This document shows, piece after piece, positions 52,901-57,999 of a stretch of 64,000 nt of DNA (the first letter of the stretch is position 1; each line of letters begins with the position of its first letter). The stretch lies in NCBI GenBank assembly GCA_004794785.1, contig SJOL01008347.1, positions 1,485,713-1,549,712 on the forward strand, given 5' to 3'. Under the pieces are notes generated by a model, which was given only the letters and a program-made list of their open reading frames with translations, did no database searches and had not been told where the DNA came from. The translations under genes and the position numbers were made by a program. The stretch is from Opisthorchis felineus (lineage: Eukaryota; Platyhelminthes; Trematoda; Opisthorchiida; Opisthorchiidae).

Positions 52901-54010
52901 ACCATACAGGGCTCATATAGATCAGGAGAAGACATAACCCTAGGAGGTCGTTTTTTATGTTGAGCTACAAAAGTTATCTGACCAAAGAACGAATAGGTCG
53001 GGAGGAACAGCATGAAGTTCTTAAAACCAAGAACACAGGACACGCCACTCATTTAGGTTACGCACCCGGGTAGTAGGTAACTAGAACCCGGTGAATCCTT
53101 GACTACCCGAGCGAATGATTCACAAAACAGCGTTGTCACATGATTTATGAGTAGCATCGTGGATTTTAGTTCAGACTGCGTGAGGCAAAGCTTCGGAGGT
53201 TGTCATGTTTCGCTCCGCGGCATAAGCTGATTAGGATCTCTCACACGTTTCTTTCACCAAAACTGCCCGATTTACTAAATATCCGGGATAACATGGCAAT
53301 TAAATGCGAAATCACTGAATAAAAATTGTCACTGATCAACTCAGCTAGAAAAGGAATACCCATATTCATTACCCGAATGCAGCTAGATCCTTGGGTTCTT
53401 GCTGGGACCGTGGGAATGTCATGATAATTTCGGTTGTCCTGAACAGAAACACTTTCCAACCCTAAACGCAACATTAAAGTCATAGTCTATATACGCAAAA
53501 TCATCACCATCAATTCAAGGAACTCATGGGTTTAGGACTGGTTAACTTTCGCGAACTTACTGTATCCATGACTTCAATAGTTCCACCATGGTTGTCGTGC
53601 GAATGTGTACCAAGAACGATGAGACCGAGAATGTTCACAAGAAGCCCACCGGCTCCAACATAGATCATGAGACGGGGGCTATCAATAAGTTCTGGTTTGA
53701 CAAACCTCTGAATAGCCTCCATCAAGATTGAGATACAGAAAGTTGATAACATCACAGTGTTAATCAGGCCGCCCATTACCTCAGCTCGCTGCCATCCAAA
53801 GGTATTTTTAGAAGAACTTGGCCACTTCGCAATGCGTGTTGCTATTATACCAATTATAAGTGCGATTAGGTCTGATAACATATGAAACGAGTCTGCGACG
53901 AGCGACACTGATTTGATGACGTAGCCTACGATCAACTCAACAAGAAAATAGGCAGCAACCAGGAAAAGCATGCACGAAAGTCGCACAGAATTTCCACAAC
54001 CTCTGCACAT
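7150..54010 (-). CDS. SLC30A1: zinc transporter ZnT1-like (SLC30A family), whole gene span, 8 exons
   Basis: Eight exons joined in phase give a 417-residue cation diffusion facilitator that should export cytosolic Zn2+ across the plasma membrane or into vesicles, by exchange with protons. Order: TM1-TM4 (about residues 11-134), a loop with few histidines, TM5 (209-229), TM6 (250-268), a cytosolic domain (about 275-355) and a cysteine-rich tail. Metal-site residues are H43/D47 in TM2 and H213/D217 in TM5, the HD/HD set typical of Zn2+ transporters. Coding parts are 54010-53561, 43571-43427, 37256-37094, 28327-28284, 24311-24232, 22267-22174, 9320-9232 and 7338-7150. All introns are GT..AG and exon phases agree (0,1,2,1,0,1,0). 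The start matches the N-terminus of ZnT1 proteins and has an in-frame TGA 36 nt upstream (54044-54046). ZnT1 versus ZnT10 subgroup is not settled. The last exon is the least certain. Confidence 0.9.
7775..8400 (-). mobile_element. RTE-like LINE 3' fragment (family A), internally deleted, in intron 7
   Basis: Read on the minus strand from 8400, it holds a palm segment (GGAGAGCTCTCCAAAAGC, then a version of [15 protein letters not shown]). It then jumps to CTGAATCTCAAGGGACATGT and the [12 protein letters not shown] region. A second jump skips about 200 bp of C-terminal coding sequence, straight to the 3' UTR (ATTCTTTTCTTCACAATAA). The element ends in a CAT/ATG trinucleotide run. The same landmarks occur in the copies at 26.2-27.75 kb and 50.9-51.6 kb. 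Confidence 0.8.
7776..7794. repeat. (CAT)n microsatellite at LINE 3' end
   Basis: Six CAT units form the terminal tail of the minus-strand LINE fragment. The same tail type is seen at 27733-27752 (as GATGGTGATGATG) and 50873-50895. Confidence 0.85.
9232..9320 (-). CDS. SLC30A1: ZnT1-like exon 7 (end of cytosolic domain)
   Basis: The exon is 89 bp, with acceptor TTGTTCTGCAG before 9320 and donor GTGAGT after 9232. It encodes (P)[15 protein letters not shown] and then TTIQPEFEE. This is the hallmark end of the SLC30 cytosolic alpha-beta domain: a helix with the FH..xIH pattern and a strand ending in TIQPEF. It starts in phase 1, completing the codon begun by exon 6, and ends in phase 0. Confidence 0.93.
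9321..14530. other. intron 6, left part: nothing recognised
   Basis: About 5.2 kb of intronic sequence. The open frames here, including 11644-12003 on the minus strand (119 codons), have no motif I recognise and no matching splice phases. No SINE or LINE landmark was found by eye. Confidence 0.4.
14531..14712 (-). mobile_element. tRNA-derived SINE copy 1
   Basis: Minus-strand copy of the window's SINE. The complement has the A-box region near 14690-14706, a B box GGTTCGAACTC at about 14648-14658, the body CTGTCTAGGATTGGGCAACCTGGCAGTATCCCAGCC (given here only to mark its landmarks), and the 3' block GGCGGCTAGGCACCGAAAGGGTGTTACAGCTGAACC. It sits in intron 6 in the same orientation as the host gene. 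Confidence 0.85.
14713..15587. other. intron 6: short TTA repeat, otherwise nothing recognised
   Basis: Between two SINE copies. The only simple feature is a short (TTA)n run at about 15191-15204. No exon or element was recognised. Confidence 0.4.
15588..15768 (-). mobile_element. tRNA-derived SINE copy 2
   Basis: Minus-strand copy. The complement carries the B box GGTTCGAACCC near 15706-15717, the CTGTCTAGGCTTGGGCAAGC body and the TAGGTACCGAAAGGGTGTTA 3' block. An A-rich tail reads as ACAATAAAAAATAAG on the plus strand just before 15588. The A-box half is worn. Same orientation as the host gene. Confidence 0.82.
15769..17677. other. intron 6: nothing recognised
   Basis: No exon or element that I can support. 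The 89-codon minus-strand frame at 16651-16920 was examined as a possible transporter tail but has no family motif. Confidence 0.4.
17678..18136 (+). other. 152-codon open frame of unknown meaning, antisense in intron 6
   Basis: This is the longest open frame outside recognised elements. It starts [17 protein letters not shown] and ends SLAEDKVT. It has no signal peptide, clear membrane segment or catalytic motif I recognise, and no flanking splice signals that I can defend. By a rough estimate about one such frame is expected by chance in 64 kb of six-frame sequence, so I do not call it a gene. Confidence 0.15.
18137..22173. other. intron 6, right part: nothing recognised
   Basis: About 4 kb. 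An 86-codon minus-strand frame at 20322-20582 looked mildly protein-like but has no acceptor at its start and no homology that I recognise. Confidence 0.4.
22174..22267 (-). CDS. SLC30A1: ZnT1-like exon 6 (cytosolic domain core)
   Basis: The exon is 94 bp, with acceptor TTTTTTTCGCTTCAG before 22267 and donor GTAAGT after 22174. It encodes [16 protein letters not shown] and IIGTVHIRC. The HDLHVW signature and the following strand with TxHI are the most conserved part of the SLC30 cytosolic domain. It starts in phase 0 and ends in phase 1. Confidence 0.96.
22268..24231. other. intron 5 (1.96 kb): nothing recognised
   Basis: No exon or element was recognised. Minus-strand frames at 22320-22559 and 23786-23986 were tested as transporter exons and rejected. 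Confidence 0.45.
24232..24311 (-). CDS. SLC30A1: ZnT1-like exon 5 (after TM6)
   Basis: The exon is 80 bp, with acceptor TTACTCCTTTTTAG before 24311 and donor GTGAGT after 24232. It encodes (M)[16 protein letters not shown] and [10 protein letters not shown]. The pattern xxxALILLQxVP is the conserved junction between TM6 and the cytosolic domain in SLC30 proteins. It begins in phase 1, matching exon 4, and ends in phase 0, matching exon 6. Confidence 0.95.
24412..24611 (+). mobile_element. tRNA-derived SINE copy 3 (intact head)
   Basis: The head has a perfect pol III A box (TGGCTAAGTGG, 24422-24432) and B box (GGTTCGAATCC, 24466-24476). A body follows with CTGTCTAGGCTTGGGCAACC and GCACC-like landmarks, then a 3' block ending AGGTGTAACAGCTGAACG and a short ATT-rich tail. 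It lies antisense to the host gene in intron 4, about 100 bp from exon 5. A functional tRNA is unlikely, because the 3' extension recurs in six copies. Confidence 0.9.
24612..26185. other. intron 4: nothing recognised
   Basis: No exon or element that I can support before the LINE at 26186. Minus-strand frames at 25795-26086 were examined and have no transporter motif. Confidence 0.4.
26186..27752 (+). mobile_element. RTE-like LINE (family A), 5'-truncated, best-preserved copy
   Basis: It starts inside the reverse transcriptase and runs to the 3' end. Visible motifs are [14 protein letters not shown], motif [13 protein letters not shown], motif B CQGCPLS, and an intact catalytic YADD within [12 protein letters not shown] near 26734. 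A frameshift near 26810 moves to [12 protein letters not shown], then [14 protein letters not shown] and GCETWPV, then a TGA at 27120. After RTIVRVGW comes a second TGA at 27222, then [20 protein letters not shown] and [12 protein letters not shown]. The 3' UTR has ATTCTTTTCTTCACAATAA and a GATGGTGATGATG tail. It lies antisense to the host gene in intron 4. It lacks the endonuclease and is inactive. Confidence 0.92.
28284..28327 (-). CDS. SLC30A1: ZnT1-like exon 4 (44-bp micro-exon, TM6)
   Basis: The exon is 44 bp, with acceptor CCCGTCTTCATTTACAG before 28327 and donor GTAAGT after 28284. It encodes [14 protein letters not shown], the core of TM6. The first base completes a Ser codon left by exon 3 (DPAMS), and the last base opens the Met codon completed by exon 5. 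The phase fit on both sides is the main support, since the exon is too short to identify alone. Confidence 0.92.
28328..33747. other. intron 3, left part: nothing recognised
   Basis: About 5.4 kb with no exon or recognisable element. The 113-codon minus-strand frame at 32110-32451 and the 110-codon frame at 30327-30659 have no domain pattern or usable splice signals. Confidence 0.4.
33748..33845 (+). mobile_element. RTE-like LINE family A, 3' UTR stub
   Basis: A 98-bp stub shares ATTCTTT..AAATAA, ATCATGGTTGTGCGGCAGCG and the GATATTATGCTGTCTATG block with the 3' UTR at 27640-27735. Nothing upstream reads as coding sequence. It is an extremely 5'-truncated insertion, antisense to the host gene in intron 3. 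Confidence 0.75.
33846..35157. other. intron 3: nothing recognised
   Basis: A 115-codon plus-strand frame (34224-34571) has no motif I recognise. The right end, about 34800-35157, may be decayed 3' sequence of the adjacent minus-strand LINE, but I cannot align it. Confidence 0.35.
35158..35860 (-). mobile_element. non-LTR reverse transcriptase fragment, internally deleted
   Basis: From 35857 downward the frame reads [26 protein letters not shown] and [19 protein letters not shown]. These are the fingers motifs of a LINE reverse transcriptase, with the ESQCGF-type variant. The palm is missing. The sequence resumes at 35290-35158 with a worn GCxTWSLRMExL..IFNR, the C-terminal region of such elements. 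This looks like a different LINE family from the 26-kb copy. Same orientation as the host gene, in intron 3. Confidence 0.7.
35861..37093. other. intron 3, right part: nothing recognised
   Basis: No exon or element recognised between the LINE fragment and exon 3. The 111-codon minus-strand frame at 36678-37013 lacks transporter motifs. Confidence 0.4.
37094..37256 (-). CDS. SLC30A1: ZnT1-like exon 3 (TM5 with second metal-site pair)
   Basis: The exon is 163 bp, with acceptor CATTCCATTTTAG before 37256 and donor GTTAGT after 37094. It encodes [17 protein letters not shown] and [12 protein letters not shown], then a loop and YIDPAM. The NMRxVFLHVLxD block is the TM5 signature; H213 and D217 are the zinc ligands. 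Most family members have DALGS where this one has DFFGS. It starts in phase 1 and ends in phase 2, fitting exons 2 and 4. Confidence 0.96.
37257..40171. other. intron 2, left part: nothing recognised
   Basis: No exon or element that I can support. The part from about 39290 onward is visibly richer in G and C than its surroundings and leads into the tandem repeat at 40172. Confidence 0.4.
40172..40382. repeat. degenerate tandem repeat, three units of about 67-72 bp
   Basis: Units start near 40172, 40239 and 40311. Each begins with a form of GACTTTTGAGT, has a central GGGTACCC-like block followed by AAACAAACCC, and ends with a CCGCTGCC/CCGCTTGGGC block. Spacing is 67 then 72 bp. Similarity was judged by eye and the first unit is the most diverged. 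Confidence 0.55.
40640..40822 (+). mobile_element. tRNA-derived SINE copy 4
   Basis: A box TGGCTCAAGTGG (40649-40660) and B box GGTTCGAACCC (40694-40704), the shared body with CCTGTCTAGGCTTGGGCAAC, and the 3' block AGGGTGTTACAGCTGAACG followed by nine A. This tail suggests a relatively fresh insertion. It is antisense to the host gene in intron 2 and lies directly before the endonuclease part of a LINE. Confidence 0.9.
40960..43005 (+). mobile_element. RTE-like LINE (family B) with endonuclease and reverse transcriptase remnants
   Basis: The APE-endonuclease trace runs from about 40970 ([13 protein letters not shown]) to MADDMNAQV at 41191-41217 and [15 protein letters not shown] sequence. 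The reverse transcriptase has [26 protein letters not shown] and [17 protein letters not shown] (42121-42423). A frameshifted motif A follows at about 42440 ([15 protein letters not shown], with Asp lost at FLGMK). Palm and C-terminus are mostly deleted. [10 protein letters not shown] appears near 42806, then a 3' UTR and a TTGAATTGAATTGACT tail ending at 43003. It is antisense to the host gene in intron 2. Confidence 0.85.
43427..43571 (-). CDS. SLC30A1: ZnT1-like exon 2 (cytosolic loop between TM4 and TM5)
   Basis: The exon is 145 bp, with acceptor GAATTTTTACTCACAG before 43571 and donor GTAATT after 43427. It encodes a hydrophilic, lysine- and glutamate-rich segment ([18 protein letters not shown], later KVSEEKPKK). 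In most SLC30 proteins this loop is histidine-rich; here it has no histidine. The call rests on splice-site quality and on phase (0 in, 1 out) that fits exons 1 and 3, because loops are not conserved in sequence. Confidence 0.82.
43572..45099. other. intron 1, left part: nothing firm
   Basis: No exon or element that I can support. Frames at 43863-44316 and 44641-44850 look like background. The 5' part of the Penelope-like element may reach into the last few hundred bases, but no motif is readable there. Confidence 0.35.
45100..46135 (+). mobile_element. Penelope-like retroelement, decayed, RT and GIY-YIG parts
   Basis: The reverse transcriptase starts near 45167 and has LYTNVPKGD (motif A region), [34 protein letters not shown] (motif B; most relatives have MGSPLSP) and [10 protein letters not shown]. 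At about 45535 the YxDD-containing palm is skipped, and sequence resumes in the linker ([20 protein letters not shown]). The endonuclease follows: [10 protein letters not shown] at about 45765, then [10 protein letters not shown], where YIG has become YIE (GGA to GAA at 45809-45811). After a frameshift come [12 protein letters not shown] and [19 protein letters not shown], ending at 46109. The combination of this reverse transcriptase with a C-terminal GIY-YIG domain and CxxC finger defines Penelope-like elements. Inactive. Confidence 0.9.
46490..46535 (+). ncRNA. hammerhead-like ribozyme motif near the Penelope element
   Basis: CTGATGA (46498-46504) is followed by a seven-pair stem (46506-46512 with 46516-46522, loop TGT) and then GAAAC (46523-46527). 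This is the conserved core and stem II of a hammerhead ribozyme. Penelope-like elements are known to carry minimal type I hammerheads in their terminal repeats. One extra G (46505) sits between CTGATGA and stem II. I could not settle stem III or the cleavage triplet, so activity is doubtful. It lies about 390 bp after the GIY-YIG reading frame. Confidence 0.45.
46885..46917. repeat. (TAA)n microsatellite, SINE tail
   Basis: About eleven TAA units directly adjoin the 3' end of the minus-strand SINE. They are best read as the expanded SINE tail. Confidence 0.85.
46885..47081 (-). mobile_element. tRNA-derived SINE copy 5 with (TAA)n tail
   Basis: The complement has the TGGCAGCTAGGCATTGAAC 3' block, the TCTAGGTTTGGGCAATC body, a worn B box (GTCCGAACCC) and a worn A box near 47070. 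The 3' tail is a TAA/TTA run of about 33 bp at 46885-46917. Same orientation as the host gene, in intron 1. Confidence 0.82.
47366..47541 (-). mobile_element. tRNA-derived SINE copy 6 (most diverged)
   Basis: The complement shows TAGCAGCTAGGAACCGAAAGG, CTGTCTAGGGTTGGGAGAC and a mutated B box (GGTTGAAACCC). A duplicated-looking GATTCGAACTTAG lies near the 5' half. It lies 285 bp from copy 5 in the same orientation. Confidence 0.78.
47880..48245 (+). mobile_element. LINE reverse transcriptase relic
   Basis: [11 protein letters not shown] (about 47933-47965) stands where EYADDxxLL is expected, so the catalytic pair is disturbed. It is followed at 48157-48240 by [15 protein letters not shown], the counterpart of [12 protein letters not shown] in the 26-kb copy. 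Very decayed, plus strand. Confidence 0.55.
48290..48700 (-). mobile_element. RTE-like LINE C-terminal relic
   Basis: On the minus strand, [17 protein letters not shown] and [18 protein letters not shown] (48374-48520) match [20 protein letters not shown] of the 26-kb copy. Upstream, near 48600, sits the frame for the LRxI region. It is tail to tail with the plus-strand relic at 47.9-48.2 kb. Confidence 0.65.
48701..49529. other. intron 1: nothing recognised
   Basis: No exon or element recognised between two LINE fragments. The 82-codon frame at 49255-49503 has no motif. Confidence 0.4.
49530..49990 (-). mobile_element. RTE-like LINE C-terminal fragment
   Basis: Read from 49985 downward: [34 protein letters not shown] (26-kb copy: [21 protein letters not shown]), then [11 protein letters not shown] and LGWRRCNKR. 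Several frameshifts. Same family as the 26-kb copy, truncated at both ends. Confidence 0.75.
49995..50645 (+). mobile_element. LINE reverse transcriptase fragment (fingers and palm)
   Basis: [19 protein letters not shown], then a worn RQIL/QRHTY segment (LRKIL, QRHTYV) and [13 protein letters not shown], the decayed [12 protein letters not shown] motif A. After 50330 come VKEFSSNW and [12 protein letters not shown], the counterpart of [12 protein letters not shown]. The elements are in the right order but split over frames. The fragment starts within a few bases of the end of a minus-strand LINE piece. Confidence 0.65.
50873..51610 (-). mobile_element. RTE-like LINE (family A) 3' half with (CAT)n tail
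   Basis: The minus strand reads [21 protein letters not shown] and [12 protein letters not shown] (51330-51575). A worn [14 protein letters not shown] segment, [14 protein letters not shown]-like sequence and the 3' UTR follow, ending in a 23-bp CAT repeat (50873-50895). It is the closest sister of the 26-kb copy that I can find. At the two sites where that copy has TGA, this one has CGA. Confidence 0.88.
51611..53560. other. intron 1, right part: nothing recognised
   Basis: About 2 kb next to exon 1. Frames at 52011-52208 and 52345-52797 have no recognisable motif. Confidence 0.4.
53561..54010 (-). CDS. SLC30A1: ZnT1-like exon 1 (start codon, TM1-TM4)
   Basis: It has 450 coding bases, exactly 150 codons, closed by the donor GTAAGT at 53560-53555. 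The protein begins [15 protein letters not shown], has four hydrophobic segments, and carries [12 protein letters not shown] in TM2 with zinc ligands H43 and D47. [17 protein letters not shown] and [10 protein letters not shown] mark TM3, and [10 protein letters not shown] marks TM4. After TM4 only a short THSHDNHGG stretch stands in for the histidine-rich loop. The ATG at 54010 aligns with the N-terminus of ZnT1 proteins, and an in-frame TGA lies 12 codons upstream. Confidence 0.97.
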
Positions 54011-54021
54011 TATGTAGGTGG

Positions 54022-54041
54022 CTTCAAAAAACAGAACAATG
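54022..54041 (-). promoter_or_regulatory. candidate 3' splice acceptor just upstream of the start codon
   Basis: On the minus strand, CATTGTTCTGTTTTTTGAAG ends in AG at 54023-54022, 11 nt before the ATG. It has a good pyrimidine tract. It could be the acceptor of a 5' UTR intron or, in a flatworm, a spliced-leader addition site. The sequence alone cannot decide between them. Confidence 0.4.
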
Positions 54042-54361
54042 TTTCAGGTACAAGAATGTACGGCTATGTGCCACAAGGTGTCTTGCGTTAATCCGCCGGA
54101 AGGGAAATGTGAGGTGGCCACATCGTTCAACGACACATAAAAAGACCGAAAAGGCCGCCTAGCCTTGCATCGACTTTGGAGTAACAAATAGGTGCAACAA
54201 ACAAATTCACGGTAAATGGAAGCATAGTAAATGCGCACAGAAAGTACGGCTTGTCTAAAGAAGTGAATTCAGTTGCTGATCCGTATATTCGCTAATTCGC
54301 TGACTGATACCAGGATCGAAGCTTTCGCCTAAGCTTCCCAGGTCAGGTGTGTTCTTCTCGT

Positions 54362-56345
54362 TCAGGTGATTCCGTTCACCTGAAATGCACAAGCGGACAA
54401 AAGGTGCAGGAATGCTGTATAAGACACCAGAGAGGGGCAGTACTCTTGCCAGCGCGAGGACTCAACTAAAAAAGCGTCTAAAATTGTTTTGAACTGGGTA
54501 GTAGATGCGGCGTGAACAACCGTCAGAGGAAGGCTAATCCATGCACCAACTACCCGAAATGAGAAAAATTGTTGCCTAATAAACATGTGCGCTCTGAGCT
54601 TGAAGATATTGTTATCATATTCCTGCCGTGTTACATGGGTGAACGGTAAAAAACCTGTTGGCCAAACATTGTTCGACCAGCGAGTAAGTTGGTGTCTAGT
54701 TCCCTCGGAGGTGACGATAATCCAGGGCAACGAGGTCAAACACTGCAAGGCACGATCCATAGTCCGCGGATTTAAGGCCATCAGTCATTTTCGTAGCAGC
54801 CCGTTGGACACGGTTAATGAGAATTACGTCTTTCTCGCGTTCTGAGTAGACAAATTTGGTTGGCTTATTCCGGAAACGCTCCGACATAGCCCCCATAGAC
54901 TACCTGGAGTTCCATGGGAGTAACACGGGGGAAGGTATGCGTTTTCAGCCGATTTTTCGTGTGGAAAGGATATGAACAAATGTGGAGGGAGGCAGACACC
55001 TAAGTCTTTTTTGCTATCAATCCTCGTAATGTCTTCCAGGTCATTCTCACTATGTACGACAAAGGCGCTCACTGGGTGTCCACCGAATCAAATATGGACA
55101 CACTTTTCGACATTCAGAGGAAGGTACCAGTCAGCTGATCCTAGATTTGCAGCTTCCACATCCATTTGGAGGGCGCCGGGGTTGGAACTCGAGGTTTTCA
55201 CGTCGTCCGTTAAAAGTATATAAACAGTTGAAAGAACGTCTGGAAATTCGTTGACAGAAGTGGTCCCCAAACGGAGCCTTGAGGAACTACAATGGAGACC
55301 GGCGTCACAGAAGAGTAGGTCGAGCCTACTTTCACTCGGAATGTTCTGTCTGATAGTAACGTCTTGATCCAGTGTAGGATTTTCCCTTGAATTCCATAAG
55401 ACTCGAGTCAGTGGAGCAGCGGGACGTGTGGTCCTCCATCGAATGCTTTTGAGAAGTCGAAAAATATGGCATCCGATATGAGTCCCTCGTCCTTAGCTTG
55501 GGTTAGGCTGTCCATAAATACGAGCATGTTCGTCACGCAATAACGGTTTGGGAGGAATCCGGGTTGGACTGGGGATATCAAGTTGTTGATAGTAAGGTGA
55601 TCTATGATGGCCCGCTTCAGAATGCGTTCCATCCCCGTGCACGGTACGCTAGTGAGGCTAATAGGCCTGTAGCTGCCGAGCGATAGTCGGTCGCCAGTTT
55701 TGTAGATTGGCGTGGCGATCGCTTCCTTCCAAGTAGAGGGAAGTTTGTCTTCATCAAGCGACTGACGAAACGCCAGGTAGAAATTCTTTGTCGGTGTAAA
55801 CGACTTTTCTCTCAGGATCCTTGGATGGACCTCGTCTGGACACAACGCGCGGCACGGGTTTGTCTTGGGCAGGAGTTGACGAATGTCCTCCTCCGCGAAG
55901 AAGATGTTGTGCATGTTGTTTTTCTGTGGAGGTTTAATATCGTGGCTTGTTTTCGTATGTTCCATTGGCGGATTTCTTATTTACATCGGTTCCGCATTCT
56001 GCGAAATGCCAGCTCATCTTCTGTGTCACCCGTGATTATCTTTTTGAAGAATAATTGGGATTTTTTTCATATGAGGCCGAGTCCTTTAGGACCTTCAGTC
56101 CATCCGACTGCGTGTTGGTTTTTTGAGACGAACATCGCGTCAGCCTCGTGAATTTTCTGGACAATGGTCCCGTATAACTCTTCCACTGAAGCGGTTACAC
56201 TTTAAATTGATCACGCAAGCTATGCCTTTCTGGGAAATCTGCACGCCGGAAGTGTCGAATCGATGCCTGACCTGCTCACGATATTTCGCGGCATCTACGA
56301 TTCGATCACAGAATTCATACCTTATTTCCTCTGACATTTTCAAGA
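54362..56345 (-). mobile_element. CR1-like non-LTR retrotransposon, decayed
   Basis: Read from the right: FRRMRNRCK and EIRQWNIRKQ (about 55990-55930), then an open RT segment (55965-55408) with LPSTWKEAIATPIYKTGDR, GSYRPISLTSVPC, PGFLPNRYCVTNML and motif A IFFDFSKAFDGG. After stops and shifts comes motif C as YILLTDDVK (most relatives have FADD), then [32 protein letters not shown], and the C-terminal RQQFFSFRVVGAWISLP with a TQFKTILDAFL end (54362-54781). Motif order and the C-terminal block are typical of CR1/Jockey-group LINEs. The endonuclease is largely missing. The 3' end lies 352 bp upstream of the transporter start codon, same strand. Confidence 0.9.
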
Positions 56346-57999
56346 ACCTGAAATCGACCTAGACACCCAGACGTCTGTCCAATTTGTTTAAACTCACTTA
56401 AAGTTCACTTTAGTAAAGTAGTTCACATTCCTAATTTGCGGCATGTCTCATCTGGATCATTCTGTGAAGGTGGTTGAGGATTTGAGAAAGTTTGTTTCTA
56501 CAGTTTTTCCTTCTATCGAAATTGGAAACGCTTTGAAGGAATGCACGAAAATAATTACGTGACACTTTTTCCGTGAACTCAAACAGGATCAACCTCCCGT
56601 GGCGTAGTCACGAGAAGGCTATCTTTCGTGGAAGCGGTCTTCAAGCAAGAAACCTAGACCGGGAAATTCGGTGCGGCCAGCTTATTTGACGGGCTTCCGG
56701 CGGAGCTTTAAATTCGCCAGGATGATGACGCCTTTTTGATGATGTCACTTCATCTAGAGCAACACCAGACAATCAGCAGACATCATTTTGTTTGGCTTCT
56801 CTCACGCACGACTGTGCTGATACCCTGACTTGGTAACAATGTTTCTACTCCTGCCATTACCCTGAAGGTTACTCAGGTTGGAAGTACAATCTCGAGAGGT
56901 TTAAGCATACCGGAAATGCAAACAGACAGCAGCCGGATAACGTGGGGCAAATGCCAACCTTTTTCATCACGTCACTTGGTGTGGGCTCACTTAACTAAAC
57001 TTAATCCTAGTTGAACTTAACACATGTTGCATAGTGGCAGCTACTTAACTGCAAACTATTCGTTGATTGAAGCTAACAGCAGCGATTGTGGCGACCCATT
57101 CTCTTATCCTCACCTTTAGACTTAAATTACAGTGCCTTTCGGCTCACGTAGCAACTTCCGGTTAAACTAGTCCTTGACTGTCATCTCGGAACTTATATTC
57201 AAATCAGTCCTTGTTTGTCCGCCGTCCCTCATCACACCACAGTAGAGTCCTGATAGGACTCTGAACGAGTCACTGACTACAACCGCTTCCTGGCTTACTC
57301 ATCCTGAGGCTATCCCCACAAACTAAGACAACAGCTACCATATCTTCTCGTTGCCACATTGCCATAATTCCCACCCTACCAAATCTCTACCCACATAATC
57401 TCTCTCCCTGGCCTTACGCCTGCTGGTTGACTGACGCTCAGTGTAAAAACGCGGGGAGCAACTTTGCCACGAATGCTGGTCTCTTGCGTCGCCATCAGAG
57501 TGAACTCCATAGTCGTTAAACCGGAGGCACACTTATTCTAGTTTCTTCTGTCTCATAAAATAATAACATTATACGAGCAAGCCTAGCCAGCTTTTGGCTG
57601 TCAGATTACTCAGCACAAAACGGCTACTATCCTGGTTCATTTAACAGCCTGCCCCCCAACTGTAATAAACTTTGAGTTGGTTTCCAATAATGGACTGCAC
57701 GCTACCTGACTTCTTTTCACACTCATTGGAGTTTACTGATCTCACCTCACTCACCCTTCTTTCCAAGCCTTGATCTTCGGCAATACGTGCTGCGAAAGTC
57801 CCGTATGGTCGTTATCAGCTTGCCTGATCCCAGCTTTATATCCACATGAACCTCCGACTAAACCGGAATTACCTGTGACCCTACATTGACTTTGTTCCAT
57901 CTGTTTGGATCCCCTTGGCTAACCCTAAATCCCGCTCCCCGCAGAATTGCACGCTCTCGGTTCCATCATGCCAACTATGACGCCCGTTAAGGGGCGGTC
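56346..57999. other. no gene recognised
   Basis: A pyrimidine-rich stretch at about 57100-57900 on the plus strand may be internal sequence of the LTR-type element to its right, read on the minus strand. No motif confirms this. TGGCGACCC at 57088-57096 was noted but is too short to call a second primer site. Confidence 0.3.

Noticed and set aside
55825..56151. 108-codon plus-strand frame
   Set aside because: It is the antisense shadow of the CR1-like reverse transcriptase on the minus strand.
57088..57096. TGGCGACCC on the plus strand as a second LTR primer site
   Set aside because: Nine bases only, with no LTR-like end before it and no gag after it.
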